Shown piece by piece: positions 1 to 5,647 of a stretch of DNA of 10,329 bases. The DNA lies in NCBI GenBank assembly GCA_947441875.1, contig CANEUR010000024.1, forward strand, positions 1 through 10,329. Reading direction: 5' to 3'. Each line of letters begins with the position of its first letter. The stretch's first letter is position 1. Under the pieces are notes generated by a model. It was not told the origin of the DNA. It did not search any database and saw only the letters and a list, made by a program, of their open reading frames with translations. Origin of the DNA: Rickettsiales bacterium (GTDB lineage: Bacteria > Pseudomonadota > Alphaproteobacteria > Rickettsiales > UBA1997). The position numbers and the translations under genes were made by a program.

Positions 1-1
1 A

Positions 2-832
2 GAAACTCTTTATAGCATTTCTAAAAAACATAATCTTTCTACAAAAGAATTAATTGAATATAATAAACTACAAGAGCCCTATCAATTAAAAGCTGGCGAC
101 ACTATTAAAATACCAATCGTGCAGTATCAAATTCAAAATAAAGATTCCCTTAAATCTATTGCTACAAAACATCAATTACCGCTTGAAGCAATAGTAAAAG
201 CCAATAATTTAAAACCTCCTTATCAATTAAAAGAAGGTGAAAAACTTATTATTCCTTATCATCTTAAAGACAATGAAAATATTAATAACAATCAATTCAA
301 CACATCAAATCACACTAAAAACATTCAAGTAACTGAAAATATTCATAAAGAAATTAATGAGAAACTTAAAAACAATAATAAACAAGAAAAACTAAATATT
401 TCGGCAACGAATAAAAACATAACCGACGCAACATTTCCTAAATTAACTACAAATAAAGATTCTGGTTTTATTTGGCCAATAGAAAGAGGAATTGTAATAT
501 CGAGATTCGGCCCTAAAAATGCAGGCCTTTATAACGATGGCATTAATATTGAAACCGCAATTGATTCATTGGTTATGGCGGTAGCTGATGGAGTTATTGC
601 CTATGTTGGCAACGAACTAAAAGGTTATGGCAATTTGATTATTATTAAACATCAAAACAATTGGATTAGTGCCTATGCTCATCTTAAAAATTTTAGTGTT
701 AAAAAAGGGCAAAAAGTTATTCAAGGTCAACAAATTGGCAAAGCTGGTGACAATAAAAAAAATACTAAAACACAAATCTATTTTGGTTTACGAAAAAATA
801 AAACAGCAGTAAATCCAGAAAGTTATTTATGA
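2..832 (+). CDS. LysM + degenerate LytM (M23-like) protein, NlpD-type amidase activator; 5' end outside window
   Basis: The frame is open from the window edge, so the GTG at 119 is an internal Val, not a start; 276 residues are visible. Seen: a LysM repeat at residues 1-38, a second at about 42-85 (both end in a KIP/IIP-type strand), an Asn/Lys-rich linker (86-153), and an M23/LytM domain (about 156-276). Of the expected M23 zinc and catalytic residues, the HxGiDi motif reads NDGINI (N178, N182) and the HLHF motif reads QIYF (Q258, Y260); only His227 of YAHL remains. Known: in NlpD and EnvC, LytM domains without zinc ligands do not cut peptidoglycan but activate periplasmic amidases at the septum. 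Inferred: a periplasmic or outer-membrane NlpD-like activator; any lipoprotein signal would lie upstream of the window. Its stop overlaps the next start by ATGA. The loss of ligands argues against an active endopeptidase. Confidence 0.85.
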   Translation, partial: ETLYSISKKHNLSTKELIEYNKLQEPYQLKAGDTIKIPIVQYQIQNKDSLKSIATKHQLPLEAIVKANNLKPPYQLKEGEKLIIPYHLKDNENINNNQFNTSNHTKNIQVTENIHKEINEKLKNNNKQEKLNISATNKNITDATFPKLTTNKDSGFIWPIERGIVISRFGPKNAGLYNDGINIETAIDSLVMAVADGVIAYVGNELKGYGNLIIIKHQNNWISAYAHLKNFSVKKGQKVIQGQQIGKAGDNKKNTKTQIYFGLRKNKTAVNPESYL

Positions 833-1677
833 TTAGAAATTTTTTTTACTCAATTTTTTTACATTTAATATTATGCTTGATTGCTTTATTTTTTTTGTGG
901 CAACAAAAAAAAGAGCAGAATAAAAAACTAGAAATCTTGACAAATGTTGTTTTTATACAAACAAAAGGCAATCAAACAAAGCCAGTTATACAAGAGCAAT
1001 TGCCACAAACAAAGCCAGAAGTAAAAACACAACCAAAGCCAAAAGAACAACCAAAGCCAGAAGTAAAAACACAACCAAAGCCAAAAATAAAGTCACCATC
1101 AAAACCCGAATCACAACCAAAAGTTAATAAAAATCTAGCTAAATCAGAAACTATAAAAACACTAAAAAAAGAATTAGCACAAAGCCCAATAAAAGAAGTG
1201 GTAAAGCCACCACAAACAATAACTCCACCATCTGAAATGGTGGTCAAAACACCAACTACCACTTTACAAGATATTGCCAAACCGCCAGAAAATGTTGGGG
1301 TGATAAATTTACAAGTAACACAACAAGATATTGAAAAACAATTAAATTCTGCCCTATCAAAACGCGAAACTTTTAATATTCAGGCACAATTTAGAGCTTG
1401 CTACAAAAGAGCTTTGGCAGTAATGATAGATAATAATCAAAAACCAATTACTCCAATTGTTGTAAAAATAAATCTCAACCCCGAAGGTTACATCGTTACC
1501 AATCTTGATAATATTATTGATAAAAATCAATATCATCAAAATGAAAATTATAAAAACAGCATTGATAGTATAAAAAAAATGATTGAATTTTGCAATCCTA
1601 TCGTTAATCTTGCTAAAGAAAAATACTCTGTATGGCAAGAAATTGTTTTGCAACTAAATGAAAATAATAATTTATGA
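829..1677 (+). CDS. TolA-like envelope protein (N-terminal anchor, Pro/Lys linker, TolA/TonB-type C-terminal domain)
   Basis: A 282-residue protein with one N-terminal membrane helix (about residues 5-24) and a short cytoplasmic end. A long periplasmic Pro/Lys/Gln-rich stretch (about 50-150) contains repeated QPKPK and KPEVKTQPKPK units. The C-terminal domain starts near residue 165. It has Cys191 (FRACYK) and Cys255 (EFCNP), with a PIVNLAKEKYSVWQEIVLQL ending that matches the way TolA domain III ends (second Cys, Pro, a Leu-x-x-x-x-Tyr, Trp, then a final strand). Known: TolA links the inner-membrane TolQR motor to TolB/Pal and drives outer-membrane constriction. No tolQ, tolR or tolB is in view. 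It overlaps both neighbours by 4 bases, so translation is probably coupled to the NlpD-like gene and pepF. A TonB is the main alternative; the Cys pair favours TolA. The assignment rests on reading, not alignment. Confidence 0.75.
   Translation: MIRNFFYSIFLHLILCLIALFFLWQQKKEQNKKLEILTNVVFIQTKGNQTKPVIQEQLPQTKPEVKTQPKPKEQPKPEVKTQPKPKIKSPSKPESQPKVNKNLAKSETIKTLKKELAQSPIKEVVKPPQTITPPSEMVVKTPTTTLQDIAKPPENVGVINLQVTQQDIEKQLNSALSKRETFNIQAQFRACYKRALAVMIDNNQKPITPIVVKINLNPEGYIVTNLDNIIDKNQYHQNENYKNSIDSIKKMIEFCNPIVNLAKEKYSVWQEIVLQLNENNNL
1010..1086 (+). repeat. 35-base perfect direct repeat inside the TolA-like gene
   Basis: Positions 1010-1044 and 1052-1086 are identical over 35 bases with a 42-base period. 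They encode two copies of KPEVKTQPKPK in a 14-residue period in the Pro/Lys linker. Being a multiple of three, gain or loss of a unit would change linker length without breaking the frame. Confidence 0.9.
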
Positions 1678-3443
1678 ATAATGCTTTACCCAGATGGAAT
1701 TTATCCGATCTTTATTTGTCTATTTCCGATAAACAAATTGAGCTAGATTTTTTAGAAATTTCTCTTCAAGTCGAAAATTTACGAAATAATGGTTATCAAA
1801 AAATAGCCTATTTAAGTCCAGAAAAATTAAATGAACTTTTAAAAAATTATCAAAATATTGTTGAAAAAATAAGCAAAATCAGCTGTTTTGCTTATTTGCA
1901 ATATAGTTGCAATTTAAATAATGAACAAATATTAAGTTTTTACCAAAATATCCAAGAAAAAGTGGCAAATTTTTCGAGAGATTTAGTTTTTGTCATTAAC
2001 GAACTTTCGCAACTTAGCCTTGAAGTTTTACAAAATCTAGCTCAGCACAAGCAACTTAATAATTTTAAAGTTTTGCTAAACGATATTATTTTTACAAAAC
2101 CTTATCATTTAAACGAACAGCTCGAAAAATTTAACATCGATAAAAATATTACAGGAAAAAATGCTTTTATCAGATTATTTGACGAAACTATTAATAATTT
2201 AAAATTTGATTATCATGGGCAGAAGTTAAATTCTAGTCAAATTTTTCATTTATTGCAAAATGCCAATCGCCAAACTAGAAAAGAAGCCTCTCAAAGTATT
2301 GTCAAAGTTTTTGATGAAAATCATAAAATTTTTACTTTTATTACTAATATTTTAGCAAAAGATAAGCAAGTGCAAGATTCTTGGCGAGGTTATCAAAACC
2401 CAGTTTCACAACGAAATATCGATGAATTTTTACCAGATGAAGTTGTTAATTTAATGTCTTCAACCATTCAAAAAAACTTAGCTCAAACATCACATCGTTA
2501 CTATAAACTAAAAGCCAAAATTTTAAACTTACCTTATCTTGAATTTTACGATCGAAATGCTCCATTACCTTATCAAACGCAACAAAAAATTAGTTGGCAA
2601 GAAGCAAAAGAAATTGTTTTAGATGCTTTTGGTGGCTTTTCTAAACAAATGCAAGAATTGGCAAACAGATTTTTTACTAATAACTGGATAGATGCCGATA
2701 TTTACGACGGCAAAGAATCAGGGGCATTTTCGCATCCATGTGTGCCAAGTGCACATCCTTATATTTTGATGAACTATCAACAAAATACTCGAGATGTTGC
2801 TACTTTAGCTCACGAATTAGGACACGCAGTGCATCAAATTTTAGCTGGAAAGCAAGGTTATTTTTCATCACAAACCCCTCTCACCTTAGCAGAAACCGCT
2901 TCTATTTTTGCTGAAGAGCTGGTTTTTCAGAGTATATTACAAAGAACCACTATTAAAAATGAAAAAATCGCTCTCATTGCCAATAAAATAGAAGATATTA
3001 TCAATACCTCTATTCGACAAATTGCCTTTTTTGAGTTTGAAAAAAAAGTACATTATGGCAGAATTGATGGCGAACTTTCAACTCAACAAATTTGTAATTT
3101 TTGGCTAGAAATTCAACAAGAAAGCCTAGGTGATGCTTTTAATTTTAGCATAGATTATCAATATTTTTGGTGCTATATTCCGCATTTTATTCATACTCCA
3201 TTTTATGTTTATTCTTATGCTTTTGGATATTGTTTAGTAAGTTCACTTTATAATATATACCAAAAAAATACAGTCGATAACTTTGTTGAAAAGTATTTAG
3301 CAATGCTTGCATCAGGCGGTTCAAAAAAACATGACGAATTATTAAGTGAATTTAACTTATCAATGCATCAAGAAAGTTTTTGGCAACAAGGTTTAACTAT
3401 GCTTTTAAGATATATTGATATGTTGGAAGATTTATTAAAATAA
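1674..3443 (+). CDS. pepF: Oligoendopeptidase F, M3 family zinc metallopeptidase
   Basis: A 589-residue protein, close to the usual 600 of PepF. The zinc site is plain: HELGH gives His380, Glu381 and His384, and the third ligand is Glu407 in LAETAS. Around it are the family's GKESGAFSHP segment, the PYILMNYQ segment and, near the C-terminus, YIPHFIHTPFYVYSYAFGY, whose His and Tyr residues stabilise substrate in M3 enzymes. The N-terminal half (about 1-190) is the helical M3B lid domain. Known: PepF-type enzymes cut short peptides (roughly 7-20 residues) in the cytoplasm; no signal peptide is seen here, in line with peptide recycling. The start ATG overlaps the stop of the TolA-like gene (ATGA) and has no Shine-Dalgarno sequence, so it is probably translated by coupling. 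It converges on dps. Confidence 0.95.
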   Translation: MNNALPRWNLSDLYLSISDKQIELDFLEISLQVENLRNNGYQKIAYLSPEKLNELLKNYQNIVEKISKISCFAYLQYSCNLNNEQILSFYQNIQEKVANFSRDLVFVINELSQLSLEVLQNLAQHKQLNNFKVLLNDIIFTKPYHLNEQLEKFNIDKNITGKNAFIRLFDETINNLKFDYHGQKLNSSQIFHLLQNANRQTRKEASQSIVKVFDENHKIFTFITNILAKDKQVQDSWRGYQNPVSQRNIDEFLPDEVVNLMSSTIQKNLAQTSHRYYKLKAKILNLPYLEFYDRNAPLPYQTQQKISWQEAKEIVLDAFGGFSKQMQELANRFFTNNWIDADIYDGKESGAFSHPCVPSAHPYILMNYQQNTRDVATLAHELGHAVHQILAGKQGYFSSQTPLTLAETASIFAEELVFQSILQRTTIKNEKIALIANKIEDIINTSIRQIAFFEFEKKVHYGRIDGELSTQQICNFWLEIQQESLGDAFNFSIDYQYFWCYIPHFIHTPFYVYSYAFGYCLVSSLYNIYQKNTVDNFVEKYLAMLASGGSKKHDELLSEFNLSMHQESFWQQGLTMLLRYIDMLEDLLK

Positions 3444-3491
3444 AAGTTAAAACATTGCAATAAAATAATCAAATAGCTTTAATTTTAACTT
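3444..3491 (+). other. Small AT-rich stem-loop just after pepF
   Basis: Perfect 9-base arms AAGTTAAAA (3444-3452) and TTTTAACTT (3483-3491) flank a 30-base loop, starting at the base after the pepF stop. The stem has one G-C pair and no T-run, so it is a poor terminator by itself; it may be chance in DNA this AT-rich. Confidence 0.3.
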
Positions 3492-3496
3492 AAGAA

Positions 3497-3570
3497 AATG
3501 TTGCATCATGAATTATATTTTACTTTTTTAAAACTAGAAGAAAGTAAAATATAATTCATGATGCAACATT
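3497..3570. repeat. 74-base palindromic element, perfect 30-base inverted arms, between convergent genes
   Basis: The left arm (3497-3526) and right arm (3541-3570) are exact reverse complements over 30 bases, with a 14-base loop (3527-3540). The outer ends are AATGTTGCATC, the same ends as the element at 8682-8825. It lies 53 bases after the pepF stop and 4 bases beyond the dps stop. In RNA either strand would form a very long hairpin, so it can end or protect transcripts from both sides. No clear target duplication or T-run flanks it. It may be a tiny non-autonomous mobile element, a dispersed palindrome or a bidirectional terminator; the sequence alone does not decide. Confidence 0.85.
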
Positions 3571-3574
3571 GCAA

Positions 3575-4012
3575 TTATTGATTAGAAACCAGCATCCATA
3601 ATGCTTTTTCATGCACCTTGGCTCGCTGAATAAATATATCGGCAGTAGATTCATCTTGTTCTTCTTGAGCTATTTTAATAAACTGATGCAATTGTTTAAT
3701 TATTACCTCATTATCAGCAATTAAATCGAGCAACATTTCTTTTGCATTTGCATTACAATTAGCTTTTTTAGAATCAGTAAATTGTAAGAAATTTTCGAAA
3801 GAACCATCAACTTTAGCACCTAAAGATCGAATTCTTTCAGCTATTTCATCGATAGCTAAAAACAGATCTTCATATTGCACCTGAAATAAATCGTGCAATG
3901 GTTTAAAATTTTGCCCAACCACATTCCAGTGGTAGTTTTGAGTTTTTAACAACAAGGCATAAGAGTTTGCTAAAAATTTTTGCAAATTTACCAAAGTATG
4001 ATGATTTTTCAT
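3575..4012 (-). CDS. dps: Dps-family ferritin-like DNA-protection / iron-storage protein
   Basis: A 145-residue protein, slightly short but normal for compact Dps. The inter-subunit ferroxidase residues are all present: His28 (in YHWNVVG), His40, Asp55 and Glu59, with the Dps signature HDLFQVQYEDLFLAIDEI at about 40-57. Known: Dps assembles into a 12-subunit shell that oxidises Fe(II) with hydrogen peroxide, stores the iron and may coat DNA, protecting the cell in oxidative stress or starvation. The N-terminal tail is only a few residues and not Lys-rich, so DNA binding through a basic tail is less likely than iron/peroxide detoxification. Its start lies 6 bases after the stop of the prepilin-like gene, with no visible promoter or Shine-Dalgarno in between, so both are probably on one transcript. 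It ends 4 bases before the 74-base palindromic element. Confidence 0.93.
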   Translation of the reverse strand: MKNHHTLVNLQKFLANSYALLLKTQNYHWNVVGQNFKPLHDLFQVQYEDLFLAIDEIAERIRSLGAKVDGSFENFLQFTDSKKANCNANAKEMLLDLIADNEVIIKQLHQFIKIAQEEQDESTADIFIQRAKVHEKALWMLVSNQ

Positions 4013-4018
4013 AAAGTT

Positions 4019-5209
4019 TTATAAACTTTTAATGTTATATTTTTTGACCAGATAGCTCATTACACTAGATGCTTCTTCGTTGGTGATTTTTCTATCAAAA
4101 ATAAGAACCTCTGAGATAAAGCCTTTGTAGGGAGCGCCATCAGTAGAAGTAAAATAACCACCGCCAATATTAAGTTGTGATGTAACGGTATTTCCTAACG
4201 TTGAGGCACCTGTTGTGGTCATGGCAGATCCGATAGTGATATCGTTTACAGGAGTGTTTGAATTTAAATATATTTTGGTATTGGCATTACTTAAAGTAAC
4301 ATCATTTGTAGCATCAATAGCAACACCAAAAGCATATTCGGTGCTAGTCTTACTTACATAACGTGCATTTTGACCTCTTGCAGTTAAAGTATCGCAAGAG
4401 TTATTTAAGTTGCTCCAAGTAAAAGAAGGTATTGATCCGCAGCTAGATGTTCCAGCATTAGTATTTGCCGCTAAAATAGCTGGGTTATTACCTGCAACAG
4501 AACCAATTGCAGAAAATTGCAAAATATTACGATGGGTTCCAGACGCATAATCTGGATCGGTTCTATAAACAGCAAAAAAAGAAAAGTCTTTTTTAGCAGC
4601 AACAAGCGGCATAGTGACTGGATTAATTGAGCTAAGCCAAGAGTTTGCACCACCATCAAAGTAAATACTTGGCAAACCAGCTAAGCCAGAGTTATGATAC
4701 ATTGGACCCTTATCTACACCAGTAGTTCCAGAAACAGAGTAGTTTTGAGTGGTGCAGTTGCCAGTTTGAGCATATTCTAAAATAACTTTATCGGCATCGG
4801 TATCTTGTGGGTTAGAATCTTTCCATAGCCTTACAACTTGCCTGTGTTCTGGCATAATGTAGGCAGAAGATGGAGTGGCAACTGATGGATTACCATTTGT
4901 GGTATCAGTATTAAATATTCTAGTTGCAGAAGTTAAATTGGTATTAGTTGAAGTAGTAGCACATGAACTAGAAAAAACTCCTTCGGCTGTGGCATCAAAC
5001 CAAGCAGTAAGGTTGCGTATAGAATTAACATCAGATGATCTGGTTAAAGAGCGAGCAGTATTAAGCTTCATGGCTCGAACTAGCCTAGAGCTCTGAGTGA
5101 TGCCAGCAATTAAAATGCCGATAATCAAAACTACTACCGATAACTCAATTAATGAAAATGCTTTTTTAAGCTGAGATTTTTTAATATTGAGATTAGAAGG
5201 ATTTTTCAT
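4019..5209 (-). CDS. Prepilin-type N-terminal domain protein with C-terminal LamG/concanavalin-like domain
   Basis: From the ATG at 5209 the protein has 396 residues. The N-terminus is a type IV prepilin signal: a basic leader of 17 residues ending LKKA, then FSLIEL with Glu22 (Glu5 of the mature form) and a hydrophobic helix to about residue 40. The cut would fall after Ala17, where Gly is usual. The rest is Ser/Thr/Asn/Gly-rich with four Cys, contains LAGLPSIYFDGG and ends GFISEVLIFDRKITNEEASSV, a pattern typical of LamG/concanavalin A-like beta-sandwich domains. I infer an inner-membrane-anchored or pilus-associated pseudopilin displaying a possible glycan-binding domain. An upstream ATG at 5245 would add 12 hydrophobic residues before the basic leader and fits prepilins poorly. 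GC in sampled lines is near 40%, against about 20-30% in pepF. No other pilus gene is nearby; dps follows. Confidence 0.8.
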   Translation of the reverse strand: MKNPSNLNIKKSQLKKAFSLIELSVVVLIIGILIAGITQSSRLVRAMKLNTARSLTRSSDVNSIRNLTAWFDATAEGVFSSSCATTSTNTNLTSATRIFNTDTTNGNPSVATPSSAYIMPEHRQVVRLWKDSNPQDTDADKVILEYAQTGNCTTQNYSVSGTTGVDKGPMYHNSGLAGLPSIYFDGGANSWLSSINPVTMPLVAAKKDFSFFAVYRTDPDYASGTHRNILQFSAIGSVAGNNPAILAANTNAGTSSCGSIPSFTWSNLNNSCDTLTARGQNARYVSKTSTEYAFGVAIDATNDVTLSNANTKIYLNSNTPVNDITIGSAMTTTGASTLGNTVTSQLNIGGGYFTSTDGAPYKGFISEVLIFDRKITNEEASSVMSYLVKKYNIKSL

Positions 5210-5281
5210 TTGTAAAAAAATAAATTTGGTTGATATTAACAACATATTTTGCGATATTATTTTTAAGATTCAAATGATTTT

Positions 5282-5309
5282 TTGCCAAATAATTAATTTA
5301 GTGTATTAT
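5282..5309 (+). promoter_or_regulatory. Candidate sigma70-type promoter upstream of infA (distal)
   Basis: TTGCCA (5282-5287), a 16-base spacer and TATTAT (5304-5309) preceded by TG. It would give a leader of about 100 bases before infA. In DNA this AT-rich, -10-like hexamers are common, so the support comes mainly from the -35 match. Confidence 0.3.
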
Positions 5310-5359
5310 TTTGAGAAAAACAAAATCAAAAAATAAATCCTTTCTTTTGTAAAATATAA

Positions 5360-5387
5360 TTGCATTATCAAAATTAACAATTAATAT
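5360..5387 (+). promoter_or_regulatory. Candidate sigma70-type promoter upstream of infA (proximal)
   Basis: TTGCAT (5360-5365), a 16-base spacer and TAATAT (5382-5387). Transcription would begin near 5394, about 23 bases before the infA ATG. It is an alternative or addition to the distal candidate. No Shine-Dalgarno lies between it and the start. Confidence 0.3.
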
Positions 5388-5416
5388 TAATGAGTTTTTA
5401 ACTTTCAAACTTTTTT

Positions 5417-5635
5417 ATGTCAAAAGAAGATCATCTCACTATGAACGGTGTAGTTACCGAGGTTCTACCCAACACTATCTTTCGAGTTAAGCTTGAAAAC
5501 GGTCATGTTATTATTGCTCATGCCTCTGGTAGAATACGTAAAAATAAAATCAGAATTCTTAAAGGCGACAAAGTTGAAGTAGACATGACCACTTACGATC
5601 TTAATAAAGGTCGAATAGTGAGAAGAAATGTTTAA
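5417..5635 (+). CDS. infA: Translation initiation factor IF-1
   Basis: A 72-residue protein, the exact size expected of bacterial IF-1, forming a single S1/OB-fold. Family signatures are all present: MSKEDHLTMNGVV at the start, LPNTIFRVKLENGH, SGRIRKNKIRILKGDKV, and YDLNKGRIVRR at the end. Known: IF-1 binds the 30S A site and works with IF-2 and IF-3 in start-site selection. Start: the ATG gives the canonical N-terminus; the upstream bases are T-rich with no Shine-Dalgarno. It is the first gene after the divergent AT-rich region and is followed by topA after only 12 bases, so infA, topA and the membrane gene probably share a transcript. Confidence 0.98.
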   Translation: MSKEDHLTMNGVVTEVLPNTIFRVKLENGHVIIAHASGRIRKNKIRILKGDKVEVDMTTYDLNKGRIVRRNV

Positions 5636-5647
5636 TTAATTAGCCTT

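Noticed and set aside
119..121. GTG as start of the LysM/LytM gene
   Set aside because: The same frame runs open to the window edge and encodes another LysM repeat just upstream, so GTG is an internal Val.
2..832. Active M23 endopeptidase
   Set aside because: The ligand motifs HxxxD and HxH are replaced, so catalysis is unlikely.
972..1280. Minus-strand frame opposite the TolA-like linker
   Set aside because: It is a Gly/Phe/Cys-rich mirror of the Pro/Lys repeats, with no domain of its own.
1357..1653. Minus-strand frame opposite the TolA-like C-terminal domain
   Set aside because: It lies fully inside a well-supported gene and its Ile/Asn/Phe-rich product reflects AT-rich DNA read backwards.
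4471..4659. Overlapping minus-strand frame inside the prepilin-like gene
   Set aside because: It is a short out-of-frame shadow of the LamG-type domain.
4875..5096. Plus-strand frame opposite the prepilin-like gene
   Set aside because: It has no recognisable domain and is fully antisense to a gene with a clear prepilin signal.
5210..5245. Earlier ATG (5245) for the prepilin-like gene
   Set aside because: It adds 12 mainly hydrophobic residues before the basic leader; starting at 5209 gives a usual prepilin leader. Neither start has a Shine-Dalgarno, so it is not excluded.
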